From Emmonsiellopsis sp. PD_33 (Eukaryota; Ascomycota; Eurotiomycetes; Onygenales; Ajellomycetaceae): a stretch of DNA of 27,936 nucleotides. Location: positions 1 to 27,936 of the forward strand of contig JANTQF010000417.1 in the NCBI GenBank assembly GCA_032988165.1, in the 5' to 3' direction. Below are positions 10,472-21,199 of the stretch, in pieces; the first letter of the stretch is position 1, and each line of letters begins with the position of its first letter. A program made the translations under genes and the position numbers. A model generated the notes under the pieces. The model made no database searches and had not been told where the DNA came from. It saw only the letters and a list, made by a program, of their open reading frames with translations.

Positions 10472-11016
10472 ACTCTATACTACTCATCTTGGATTAGATT
10501 AGTACCAGTTAAGTTAATTACATTTTCTCAATTCTTCACTGGCTTGCCTTTTTTCATAGTTCACTGAATGTGGTAGATGGAATTTTGTCCTTCATTCATC
10601 ACTTTGCCATCCCCATGGGTGACATTACTGCTGTAATCTCTTGCCTGCTTGCAGTCTCATTGGTTGATGGAGCTTTGTGGTCAATAATCCCCCCCCCCCT
10701 TGATTCCCTATTGTTTTGGGGACAGTTGGGATCTCTTACCAGATTATATTCTTCTTGGTCAATGGAATTTCTGATTCTGATTCACATCTCTGAAGTTCAT
10801 AGAACTTTATGACTTATTCACTTCTTAACATCTCTGTATTTGACTGACCTAACATTCTTTATTGTTAATGAAATAACTCCTGCTTCATCATTCAATCTGT
10901 GACATTCTGATCATCACTATGGCCTTAATAGATACCAGCAGAATCCTCTGTTTGATTATCATTGGAATGGGACATGGCAGCAATGATGCCACTCAGACAA
11001 CTACAAAGAAAATCAG
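10472..11016. other. No recognisable gene; related short blocks
   Basis: Three loosely similar blocks of the kind TTGGTnnATGGAnTTT occur near 10,571, 10,663 and 10,757, and a 10-base C-run lies at 10,689-10,698. A plus-strand open frame at 10,570-10,812 covers these blocks but has no family resemblance. The minus-strand gene remnant to the right may continue into this stretch in a shifted frame. Confidence 0.4.
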
Positions 11017-12060
11017 CTAGTGGTCTGGGTAATGGTTGGCTGCACTGCATGGTGCTGCACCAAGATCATGGTATACTCCCCTAAAAATGATATTTCTCAT
11101 TAATAGTCTTAAAAAAATGAATATCTGAAGTAGATTTTTCTTGGCAGTCACAGCAAAACCACTATCCCACTCTATATAGCTATGAACAAAATCAATAAAA
11201 CTATATTCTTTTAGTTGTGGACATTCCATGTCCTACATCAGTGCAGATGAATAAGGGAAATAGAGACAAGCCATGAAGTGCTGAAGCACAGTTTGATTAA
11301 TTTAACTCAGATTGAGTTAAATAGTGATCATAAAAACTAACCTAAGATCACTGAATAGATTTAATAATACATCAACTTGACTTCTCCTGTAGGCTGTGTC
11401 CTCAACTTCAACATGTCTATCCTCAAGTCCTCTGCTTTCTCCAAGATTTGTAATACCAATTGCACTAGAGAGCTTGACTAGCTCATCAGTTGGATGCTTG
11501 CCATAGGCCTGAGAACTGCAAAGCTGGACTCACCCATGCATACTGCCTGTCTAAGAGGCAGGATATAGCCTGTAACTTCCTATGCCAAGATTTCATACTG
11601 AGAATGAGGCATTAATTGTAGACTAAGAGAAGAAAGTATCCAGTTGATTAAGCATAACTTTCAGGGTGAGCTGTGAATGTATTCTGATTTCCATCCATGA
11701 TGTGTATCATATAGTAGTGAGCTCATTGAGGTAAGAGAAGATATACCATGCCTGGTCCCTGAGTAATCTGATAGCTCCTCCATCAATGCAGATTTTCACA
11801 GACACATTAAGATGCCAGGCAGGATATTTCAAGAGTTTTAATCTATTAAAGGGCCTCAATAGAGATAATCTTTCCTTTGGTCTTTTGGTAGGAGCATGGT
11901 CTGCTGTGAGGCACATGTTTGGTGTAAGTAAAATAGCTTAAGTTGCACTTGAGGTTAGAAACTCAACTTGAAAGATGACTCATAACATAGTTACACAGAG
12001 ATCAGTGTTTATAACAGTCTGAGAGCAAGGAGAATTCAGCTCAACAATGAGAATGTCCAT
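11017..12060 (-). pseudogene. Decayed ~350-codon gene, unrecognised
   Basis: An ATG at 12,060 (MDILIVELNSPCSQTVINT) opens a minus-strand frame that holds to the TAG at 11,017 without a frame change, interrupted by about ten stops. Open stretches include TADHAPTKRPKERLSLLRPF, SVKICIDGGAIRLLRDQAWY, WMEIRIHSQLTLKVMLNQLD, AYGKHPTDELVKLSSAIGIT and MECPQLKEYSFIDFVHSYIE. The middle looks like a folded soluble domain with mixed charge and amphipathic helices. No motif that I know is visible, so no function is offered. Its orientation is the same as all remnants to the left. The even spread of stops with no indel is the same decay pattern as in the DUF6604 pseudogene. Confidence 0.55.
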
Positions 12061-14000
12061 TTGTGGTTTCATAAACATCAAGAAAGCAGGTTAAATAATT
12101 TAGTAATAGTAAGCTCTAACTTCATGCTAATCACATTTTATGTGCTAATTTCTAGTATCAAATCAAGTAAATATTTTCAATGTTTAGTAGGCTCATTCCC
12201 ATTTCATGCTTCTGGCAATGGAGCTTTGGCAAAAAAAAAAATGAAAGCAGAAGTAAATGAATAGTAATAAAATACTGCTTCATTTTTACTATTAGAAACC
12301 AGATATATATATTTTCTCAGCAAGTTTGAGTAGAGCCAATGGAATTGATTCAGTTAATCCCTGTCAAGACCTACTAATATCTGAACCAATCAGATGTTTT
12401 ACCTGTCACATTAGGCTGAATTTAGTAATCCCCACCACACACACAGCCCAGACACCAGTGTACCCAGGCCCAGACCCCCAAACATTTGGATCATCAAGAA
12501 ATCCTGTACTGATGGAGTAAAAAGCTGCCACATTTCTTTAGAAATATAAGGTTTGACTCCCCAACCTTCTCACTGTTTGTTGCACTTGATACAACCTCTA
12601 ATAGTAGTCATTCCTAGAAGATATATCTATACACTATATAAACACACTTGCAGCTATCCTACTTGATTTCTAAAATACAAATATTAGAAGTAGCTACTAG
12701 TACTATTAATGTCCATCTGTCCTGAATGTCAAGTGCACTGCTATGTGAATTGCATATCAAAGAACTGAACCAAATAGCATATGGTTCAAGTTTTAATCAG
12801 GTCTTTCTCTCTTATTTCTATAAAGATAAACTTACATCTAAGATTAAGAAGATACTAATCTTAATGGTTAACTGTCACAGTCTATACACACCAGACAGCA
12901 TACTGGCACTTACTCTACCCTTCTATATTTAGAGTGATAAGATATCTCTATGCTGCAGCTCTATTATAAGCTCATCTGCAGCCACCATGCAAAGAGCATG
13001 CTCACTCTTTATACCCTCATTCAATCAGATGATTTCTGATATCTCAACTTGAACCCCTCAACATGATTTATATTGATATCATTGAAGAGATCCAATCTCT
13101 GTCAGTTAAGTGAGGCAACCAAGCACTTATGGAAAAACCTACTACCCACACCTAGGACCTACAGGTTGACACTTTAAGCTATAATGACTTGAGAAACAAC
13201 AATTTGGCCACAGCTGCTACAGGATGATATCTTATGACAGTAAATAACTGTTTGGCTTTATCACAGATTACATCTATCTTAACTATAGATGCTAGTTCAA
13301 ACTTCTATACTTTCTTTTTTAATACTATGAGATTCATGTCATATTCATCTAATAATCAGCCATGTCAGAAATACTCTACTATAACTTTATTATAGAAGCA
13401 GAGCAGCAGCAACAGATATATTAAAATAACTAGTAAATGAATGCTTTCAACTATATTCTAATCAAATGGGAATAACTCTAACATATATCTTATACTGAGC
13501 AGCTTTGAATACCTTGGCTGTGAATAAATGATAACTTCTTGCCCAAAAAGAATATACATATGACTACTGCAAATTCTGGTAAATTTATATAATATCCTGT
13601 TTACTTCTACAATTCTCTAATAATATCTGTAATTTATCATAACTTCTTGTCCAATCAGATAAAGGGATACATAGCTGGCATCAACTGTAAATATACATTA
13701 GGCTAGTAAATAGAACACAACACAAACAACACCCACAATGAAAAATTACAACCTTTACAACATCTTTTCTCTTTTCTTCTCTTCTTCTTTTTGTCAAGGT
13801 CCATTACAATCAAGATGGTGAACCCCACTGGAATGATAATGCTTCCATATCTTCCCTATATCAGTTTGAATAAACTAGAGATGCTTGCAGCTGCTATAGT
13901 AATATCTCATGGCCAGTTGCACTTAGGAACAATCCACACTTTTTTGCAAGTCAGTTCCAAACACAGGATATCTGGACATTTACTAACTACCAAATCAGTC
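12061..14000. other. Mostly unrecognisable; weak plus-strand coding traces
   Basis: A plus-strand frame from 12,718 (CPECQVHCYVNCISKN) can be followed to about 13,530 without a shift. It includes EPLNMIYIDIIEEIQSLSVK and DLQVDTLSYNDLRNNNLATA, but its stop density is close to that expected by chance. Another plus-strand stretch near 13,797-14,020 (VHYNQDGEPHWNDNASISS) also looks protein-like. Neither has a recognisable family. An A-run lies at 12,231-12,241 and a CCCACACACACA run near 12,430. The region marks the change from minus-strand remnants on the left to plus-strand remnants on the right. Confidence 0.35.
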
Positions 14001-14009
14001 CTCCTTCTT

Positions 14010-14465
14010 GTGCTTACTTATCATTGTCAGCTCTCTTCTCTGACTCTACTTCTCCTCAATTCATAAACAATGATGAGCCAGCTGCATGAGTAACAGAAAG
14101 TATGTATAAAAGCAAGAAATGACAAGCTAATATCATACTAGTAAATCCTCTTTCCCTTTCCTCTGATTCTATCAGCTGTTGCCAGCCCCCTTCTCAGACT
14201 CTTCTTCTACTTGATTTGTAAACAATGATGAGCCAGCTGCATAAGTAACAGAAAGTATGTATAAAGAGCAAGAAATAGCAAGCTAATATAGTACTAATAA
14301 ACTCTCTTTCCCTCCACTCTGATCCCATCAGCTGTTGCCAGCCTCCTTCTTGGACTCTTCTTCTCCTCAATTTGTAAATGATGATGAGCTAGCTGTGTAA
14401 GTAATAGAAATTATACATAAAGAGTAAGAAATGACTAGCTAATAATGATATAAGTAACTCTCTCT
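14010..14465. repeat. ~155 bp tandem repeat, three copies
   Basis: Three direct copies with a period of 155-156 bp. The anchor TGATGAGCCAGCTGC (or TGATGAGCTAGCTG) starts at 14,071, 14,226 and 14,382. Each unit has a TCAGCTSTTGCCAGCC/CTTCT...GACTCTTCTTCT pyrimidine block, the AATTYRTAAAYRATGATGAGC anchor, AAGTAACAGAAAGTATGTATAAA, and an AGCAAGAAAT..CAAGCTAATAT tail. A more diverged fourth and fifth unit may follow to about 14,635 (pyrimidine block, then TTTGTAGAACCAGCCAGGTAAG-like sequence). Not coding, as the copies shift frame. Function unknown. Confidence 0.85.
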
Positions 14466-14671
14466 CTTTCTAACCATCTTTCCCTTCTCTTCCTCCCTCA
14501 GGGTTTGTAGAACCAGCCAGGTAAGAGGTAGTAATAGACACTCAATAATAGATATCCTGCTAATTTTTATATCAGCACCTCTTCTCTATCTCTCCCTCTG
14601 CATTTGAAGTCATTGGAGCCAACCAGATATGATACATCCATAAAAAAAAAAAATCAAAGAGATAATACTAA

Positions 14672-15268
14672 TTGAATATTTATATAATAATACTCTCTCA
14701 ACCCTTGCATCCTCCCCTGCAGCCTCTTATGCTAAATAAATATATAGCTCATGTGAGAATTGGCAGTGCACCCAACTGGCAGACCAACCACATCACTTAT
14801 GGGAATGGGTTGGAGGTAAGGTTGGTAACAATTATGTCCCAGAGGAATCAGACAAATGATGATTCTAATCACCAGCAGATTTTACTACTTTCACTGACAA
14901 GGCCTGATGAGTCAGTAGCCATATTAGCCATATAATGGAGACAGAGCTGAGATAAGAACTTTTCAGAGAAGAGAAGTGTATGATCTATCAGGCAGAGAGT
15001 TGAGAATGCTGAGTATACTCTGCAGATAAAAGAATATAGATCTACATGTTAGAGCATTCTTATGCTCACTATTATATCACTCCTCATAAAGGTAGATGCA
15101 GTCTATCTAACCACAAGTAAAGTCTCTCATTCAGCTCAACTACAATGCAGCCATACAGGGAGTTGCAATCAAAGCTGGCACCACCCCTCTCTCAATAATG
15201 ACCCTGTGAATTTACCAACAAATCTCTTACCCCTTATTTCCAAACAAAATCTATCTTATTTCAAGTAA
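14672..15268 (+). pseudogene. Decayed plus-strand reading frame, unrecognised
   Basis: A single frame is open at 14,672-14,935 and again at 15,062-15,268, and the codons between are in the same frame with four stops (first at 14,933). Readable stretches include NKYIAHVRIGSAPNWQTNHI, EVRLVTIMSQRNQTNDDSNH, SIRQRVENAEYTLQIKEY and QLQCSHTGSCNQSWHHPSLN. There is no in-frame ATG at the left edge, so the beginning is unclear. It lies about 590 bp upstream of the first DUF3716-like pseudogene and on the same strand, but I see no evidence that they were one gene. Family unknown. Confidence 0.4.
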
Positions 15269-15860
15269 CACAAGATTTTTGAATATCATTAGTATGAAGA
15301 ATAACTGTGAGCTTTTCTTACATGATAGTGGATAACCTTTGATTAGGTATAGTTATGATATGGGATTATTTTTATTTGTTTTTAAAAGCCAGATTAAATG
15401 AGTTTTTCAAAAGTTAACAAAAAGAAAGCTTTCCTTTTTTCCAGTAGATATTCTATTGAAGAGTAGATCTTTTCCTTTCTTTCTCTACAATACTTAGTAT
15501 GTCTGCAAATAAAGAAAGACTATTATATCATTATCTTTACTATGCTAAAGTGGAGAGCCATTTCAGCTGGCATCAGTAAAGAAAGAGAGCCTCCTTTTGT
15601 TGCTACACTAAGAGTATAATAAGAAAGCCCCTATTCAATCAAATCATTTACAAAGTAATAAAGTAACCTTAATAACAATAAAAAATGAATTTAGATCTCT
15701 CAAGTGTTTCAGCAGCTGCAAAGCTCCTATAATAGTAATAGTAGCTGCAAGCTATCATTCTAAATATTCCAACCACATGCAACAGCAATAACAGCAATAA
15801 TAGCACAGGTTTACACTCATAGACTCTAAACAAGTCCATCACATACAAATTGCTGCTATT

Positions 15861-16805
15861 ATGGCAAGTCAACATGCTACTGACTAAATGCCCCTGTCTT
15901 CCTCTGAGTGTAAGTCATGCAGGCACAAGATTGGAATATACAGAAGCTCATCTAGAATAATTATAGTTAAAGAGTGTGTTCAGACAGCTGAATTTCTAAG
16001 AGCTCAGCAAGCTGAAGCCATTCCTTCAGTATCTATCTTAGCCCCCCACTTCTCCACTGCTTTTGCCATCCTCTCATCCCTAGAGACAGCTGCCCCTAGT
16101 GATTTGATCAGTTCAGATAAAATCCCACTAGATAAGCTCCCAAATGATATGTACTCCCTGCTTAAGACACCTCCATTTCATTAAATTAATGTTTAAGAGG
16201 GCAAGCATCTTAAGCTCAATCATGCCATCAACCAGGCAGCTGTGGTTCTGTAGTTCCAAGGGGCTGTTTATGAAGAATCATGCACTCATTATATTCAGAC
16301 TAAAGAGGTTTTTACTTCTTGTGTTTGACACTCCAAGTATTACTATGGTGCCTGTGCTTGCTGCTACTATAACCATAGAATGTAGAATTACTCCTTTTGT
16401 GAGTCCATTCATTCAATAGATATTAAGGGTTTAGAAATTAACATGCAAGTAGCAGTGCTATTCAAACAGCAAGAGGGGGAAAAGTAGCTGCATGAAGACC
16501 TAAAGTTGAAACTCAAGCATAAGAGCCTGGAAACAAAGAAGTTAGTAGGGAAGTAGAAAGAGAAATGAGTCTGATTTGCAGATAAAAAATGGCCAGCAGA
16601 AGAAAAAGAAAAAGAAGAAGAAAAGAGACCTCCTGCAAAGTAGGTGAAAGAAAAGAAGGTAGCTGATAAAGAGATCAGCATTGACATTATAGTCATAAAA
16701 GATCATAAGATTTGTCAGCTACAGATCAAAATTGTGATATTGAAATTGAAGATTAGCTGCATTGAGCAACACTTAGAGGCAGTCATTAAGATTATCAACA
16801 AGTAA
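15861..16805 (+). pseudogene. DUF3716-like cysteine-motif protein, copy 1 (decayed)
   Basis: The proposed start is ATG 15,861 (MASQHATD, stop, then MPLSSSECKSCRHK). The frame holds to TAA at 16,803 with roughly ten stops. A cysteine cluster at 16,281-16,400 reads SCTHYIQTKEVFTSCV, then GACACCYYNHRM*NYSF. This fits the pattern I recall for the fungal DUF3716 family (C-x2-C-x6-F-x2-C, then GACA-x-C-x8-C-S-F), with two Cys changed to Tyr (TGC to TAC) and one likely Arg-to-Cys change. An intron is predicted directly after the SF codons. The C-terminal part is Lys/Glu rich (KQQEGEK, AEEKEKEEEKRPPAK) and then ISIDIIVIKDHKICQLQIKI, probably a coiled coil. The paralogue lies 0.5 kb downstream. Family role is unknown; a small zinc-binding fold is plausible. 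Confidence 0.6.
16399..16449 (+). other. Predicted 51-nt intron in copy 1
   Basis: Starts GTGAGT and ends ...ATTAACATGCAAG, with a TTAAC branch-like motif eight bases before the AG. Removal keeps the frame because the length is a multiple of three, and the reading continues into AVLFKQQEGEK. Its phase and site (after the first base of the codon following SF) are the same as in the paralogous pseudogene at 18,658. An alternative AG at 16,452 would also keep the frame. Confidence 0.55.
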
Positions 16806-17286
16806 CTACTAGTTACAGATTAGAGGTATTCAATCTCCAAGGGATTACTCTCAGTTGAGAGTCACAGTTCATTTCAGGTGTCTTTACATCATACTAGTTA
16901 TCATTGCTGTGAGTAAAGAGTAGTAGTTGTAGCTGACAGTCCACTATAGTAATAGTAACTAGTGAATTGGCACTTTATATCATTCATGGTGTAGACTCCA
17001 CAAATCATGACCTGTAGATCTGATTTGATCTGACTCTTTCTCAGTCTGCTGCTAAAATTAACTTTTGTCATGGAGTAACTACTCAGCACTCATCCTGATC
17101 TGATTCTATTATTAGCCTGGCTGCCCAGACATCTAGGCATCCAGCCTGTTACATATTCATCCACATTTTGCAAAATAACTTTCCCAAACATGAGAAAACC
17201 AAGCAACATAAACCACAATATATATTCTAATCCTCAATGTTATCATTCATTCCACTTTATATGCACTAATAATAGCCTTGCAGGTA
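16806..17286. other. Spacer between the two paralogous pseudogenes
   Basis: CpG-free AT-rich sequence of about 480 bp between the two plus-strand DUF3716-like remnants. It presumably held the terminator of the first and the promoter of the second. No TATA element, repeat or RNA gene could be assigned with confidence. The minus-strand open frames here (16,901-17,089 and 17,266-17,472) look like shadows. Confidence 0.4.
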
Positions 17287-19074
17287 ATGAAAATGCCTCT
17301 GAAGAAGAAACCTCCACCAAAGAAGCTCATTAAATGCCTGCACAAGCATGAGCATGCACAAAATTTCAAAAAACATTCCACAGCAGAGCCCCAGCTGCTC
17401 CCTAAGAATCCTAGTAGGACTAGCAGCTAAGACCCACTCAGCCCTAAAATACCAACTCAAGGCCAAGGCCATGATGCTGCTGACCTACCTTAGGATAGCA
17501 TAGATGTAGATCCTTCTTAAAGCTTAGCTAGGCTCAATCTATATGCTCAGATTATCACACAAGTGTGCATAATGACAGACCTCTCTTTCTCAGATATAAC
17601 TGATATAGTAATCATCCATTCTCTCCATTAGTTACAGCCTGAGCTTGCCTCTCTTTCTAGGGAACATCTATTGAATGACATCCATGCCTTTACTGGGGAT
17701 AATATTAACTTTGATCAGGTTGACCTTTTTCCATCTGAAGAAGAACTTGATGAGGAGGATGAGTTTACTCTTAATATTAGTAGGTTTACCTCTTCCCCCC
17801 CTCTCAATCAGAGGTAATACTAGTTAATCTATTGATATATCTGAAGTCTGACACTATTTTACTAGGAGATATCCTGACACAGTGTTTGGCTGGCTGCAAG
17901 AGGGCAGCAGAAGAGCCCCTTCATAAGATGAGCTCATCTGACCTTATCTGTAGTAGCTTAAAAATCTCTTCTCATTGAACTGATGACTCATTTAGTTTGG
18001 ATGGAGAATTTCACCCTCCTGATCTAACCTCTAAGCCTTCTGAAAGTAACAAACCATCACCAAATATCTGATCTAAGCCTCATCTGGACAAGTAGTCCCC
18101 TTCACCTCCTGCACACATCTCATACTACAGAGATTCTTGATCTATTGAGATTCAGTATAATACAACTCATTTCCATTCCTATAGGGAGGCTACTATTGCA
18201 TACCTTGACCTGTATAAAAAATGTTAATATGACATGGATGACCAAATACCCAACCTTTTTGAGGAGTATGGTGTGCCTGGTTACTCCTTTATAGAATATA
18301 GTGCTATTATTTAGAAGACAGTCTCTATTGACCCATCTAATGTGAATTAAGAGCTATTTGTCAATCTCTACTTTTAGCTTCCAATGAGAAAGATGATATA
18401 TAGCACTACCCTCTATTACACCCTACAGTGAGTTCTTGACAACAGCCTAGTCCTAGACTAAAAATATATTAATCTGGACATAAACAGTGATGCAGTTCTA
18501 GTCTACTGCTATGATAATAAAGCTACTGAGTCTTATAAATATTGTTGATTAGATGCTGAGCTATTCTACCAATATATTTTGCCATTCAATTTATAAATCA
18601 GAGTATATGCATGTGCATGTTGTATATGGAATTCCAAGGCTAAGAAATGCAGTTTCTGTAAGTGCCAGCTACAATTATTCTCTATTTCAGAAAACTAACA
18701 TATTTGCAGACAGTAAGTGTCAAGAGATTAATTCTAGTATACATCCTGTAGCACCTAAAGCATCCTCTGCTATTCCTACTTCTTAGTTTTGTAGGCTCCT
18801 ATCTTCCCATATGACAGCCCTTAACTTGTGGAAACAGCCCTACTGTCTACCCTACTAATCATTCAGTGGCTCCCTCTCTACCTATTATGTATCAGAGACT
18901 GCCTCTTTGACTCTCACTCCATCTACTGGAACTACATCCAACTCCTATGTGTTTCTTTCCAATGTCCTACCCCACAATAACTTGAGGTTAGTTGGGCAGG
19001 CCCTTAATGAGGCTGAGACCCTCATATAAAATCTCTAAGAGTGTCAAGAATTTCTTGCAGTGTTCAGCCTCTAG
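17287..19074 (+). pseudogene. DUF3716-like cysteine-motif protein, copy 2 (decayed)
   Basis: Starts at ATG 17,287 or 17,293 (MPLKKKPPPKKLIKCLHKHE, a basic N-terminus). It reads in one frame to about 17,813 through LLNDIHAFTGDNINFDQVD and an acidic patch SEEELDEEDE. The frame then shifts by an indel or an unresolved intron near 17,814-17,865. It continues as YREATIAYLDLYKK, FEEYGVPGYSFIEYSAI and SYKYC, then the cluster ACACCIWNSKAKKCSF at 18,609-18,656. After a predicted intron it resumes with SKCQEINSSIHPVAPKASSA and ends with SNSYVFLSNVLPHNNLRLVG and QALNEAETLI before TAG 19,072. The C-x8-C-S-F spacing is identical to copy 1. More than 15 stops are present. The DUF3716 assignment is by motif memory. 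Confidence 0.6.
18658..18709 (+). other. Predicted 52-nt intron in copy 2
   Basis: Canonical fungal signals: 5' GTAAGT, branch CTAAC at 18,695-18,699, and 3' TTTGCAG. Exon 1 is in one frame up to CSF and exon 2 in the next frame (SKCQEINSS); removing exactly 52 nt joins them (new codon TAC, Tyr). The splice signals have survived although the gene is full of stops. The site matches the predicted intron of copy 1. Confidence 0.75.
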
Positions 19075-19429
19075 CTACAGCTTAGTGATTTCTATTTATT
19101 CCTTCTGTTAATTGTGCATTTTTCTTTTCTTCTTTATTGAAAAAGCTCTTGGTGTATAGATATAGAGGAAACATTTATTCTATTGCATGTATTTATATAC
19201 CCCTTGATTCCCCTTGGCCTGGCTATATATAATAAAAGATTTGTTCTCACAACCCTCTTTCTAATCCATCTGAAAATAGATAACTAGTCATTTAAGACTC
19301 CAATTCATATGGAAATAAGATAGGAAATAAAACAATAGCTAACTAGTAAAGATTTAACAGAGAATCTCATATCTCCTCTGTGTATTCCAGTATGTTGTAG
19401 TTCTGCAGTCTAATAGATATAATCATAAA
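19075..19429. other. Spacer, no gene recognised
   Basis: AT-rich. A short plus-strand T/C-rich run near 19,090-19,140 follows the end of the DUF3716-like copy 2 and may be its old 3' region. Nothing else can be assigned. Confidence 0.4.
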
Positions 19430-20720
19430 GTGATTTCTCAAGGAAAAAAATATGAATGGCCTTATCACATGTTTTGTCATCACCAAGAAATAGCTACCAG
19501 GGGAAGTGCTAGTAATCATATCCAAAGAGATGACCATCATATTTATGAAAATACAAGTAGGGTACCCATAATCATAATATCATTAGACTGATTATACATT
19601 TCACCAATTCAGTGACTTATCAGATCCACAAAAGTAGGTTACTGGGTAAATTATTGAAAGGGGATAGATCCTCATCTTGAGCTGTAATAAGTTAAGAGGT
19701 GGTTTAATTAAAACAGTCAGTGGATTCAACCTTGAGAACTTCTTAGAACACAGCTCAGATTAAGGGAGAATCAACTTTATAGATTTCATCTGCCATGTAG
19801 AAATGCAGTTCCTTTAGTGCTCCTAGAAAGTTATGGATGACCTACTTCTATTCCTCATAGGCCTTAGTATATTAATAAGTGGAAAACATGGCATAAGCAT
19901 CCCAGAGCCTGATATTTATACTGTGATGGTTAAATTTAAATATTCTGATTGCAGCTTCATTATCCATGGTTCTGATTATATATATTAGTGTGTTCCAATT
20001 GAACATAGCAGTCATGCTTCTGATTCCAAGTATGACAGTGTTGTCTAGCCCAAGATCTCAGCAATCAGAAGTGATCAGTGCTGAGCTCCAGATTCTAAGA
20101 TTCTATTAGCAGTAAATATATCTTTAATTTGAGGATACAGGAGATATCCTAATCAAGGGGATCTAAAATTCTAGGAAATATCCTGACTAAGAGGATCCTT
20201 CTTTGCAATGGTGTGTACAAAAAACATCTGATATAAATCCAGTATGTACAGATTATATCATAAAAGATGGGCTTTTATCATTGATTCATACATCAGCAAG
20301 ATAGGGCTACAGTGATGAGGAATGTGCAATAACCTAGTAGCCTAGAGACCTAAAATGTGATGAGAGGGATGAGCTGAGATATTAACCCTGCTGAGGTCTG
20401 CATTATAAAATCTATAAATAATTTGAGGTTTATAGCTATATGTGTGGCTGTATGTGTACATGGGTTAGTCATAGAAGAAAGGTAGTAAAAGCAGGAAAAA
20501 TTAGTATATGCAGCCAGGCAGCCAGAGGGGGCTAGGAAGCCAATCACATTCAGATGGATAGGACCTTATATTCAAGATTATTGACTAAACCAGCTGTTCC
20601 TTTTACTGTCACTATATATAATTTAAAGTCTTTAGATCTTAAAATAACTTCAAATAAGTCCACATAGTCATCATCATAGGTTATATCAGAGAATAAAGTA
20701 TTAGTAAAATAAATAAAATA
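19430..20720 (+). pseudogene. Decayed plus-strand gene, unrecognised
   Basis: In one frame from 19,430 the plus strand reads VISQGKKYEWPYHMFCHHQE, STKVGYWVNY, ELLRTQLRLRENQLYRFHLP and CRNAVPLVLLESYG to about 19,905. A neighbouring frame continues with PDIYTVMVKFKYSDCSFIIH, SSHASDSKYDSVV and APDSKILLAVNISLI to about 20,230, so a frame change or intron lies near 19,905. Weaker traces (TKPAVPFTVTIYNLKSLDLK) extend to about 20,700. The segments look like a globular protein with alternating strands and helices, and no known motif is apparent. Minus-strand open frames in this interval (20,350-20,547) are probably shadows. Function unknown. Confidence 0.4.
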
Positions 20721-21199
20721 AAGTTACTTGACTTTGAATAGCTTTACCTGATCAATGTCTGCAGCTATTATAATAAGACCACAGCAAGTTTTTGTCCCAG
20801 TACTTGATTCTCACACTTAATATCACATTATGCACTAACTCCATTTATGATCTAAATTTGCACAAGCCCATCCATCTCCTCCTGGCACTTGAGGCAGAAG
20901 CCTTTCAATGATATCACTCAGTTGATACTGCAAAGAACTCTTTGTGTCTGTAGCAGTGTTCCATTCTGTATCTCAACCCATTTCTCTGTAGGTTTAGTTT
21001 GCCTAGCTTCAGAGGCTTAACATGAAATCCCACCTACCCCATAAAGACTATTACCATAAAGTAATATCAGGTAACTGTTTTAGAAGCAATAGGTAATTCT
21101 GTGGCCAGGGATTGAGATAGATAGGAAATAATTTTGAAGCCATGATAGTGGGCAGACACACTTATATGCCATAGAGAATATAGCTATGAAAATAAATGC
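20721..21199. other. Stretch without a recognisable gene
   Basis: AT-rich, CpG-free, with no repeat or RNA gene seen. It may connect the two flanking plus-strand remnants, but no frame is convincing here. Confidence 0.4.

Noticed and set aside
16144..16419. Plus-strand open frame in another frame across the cysteine cluster
   Set aside because: The frame beginning at 15,861 carries the family-like cysteine spacing and continues on both sides, so this one is a shadow despite being open.
16409..16696. Minus-strand open frame rich in Ser and Phe
   Set aside because: It is the antisense of the Lys/Glu-rich C-terminal part of the DUF3716-like copy 1 and has no family features of its own.
17814..17865. 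Possible 52-nt intron (GTAATA...CTGAC...CTAG) in DUF3716-like copy 2
   Set aside because: The signals look good, but removal does not lead into the frame that is protein-like farther downstream. An indel near here is equally likely, so it is not annotated as an intron.
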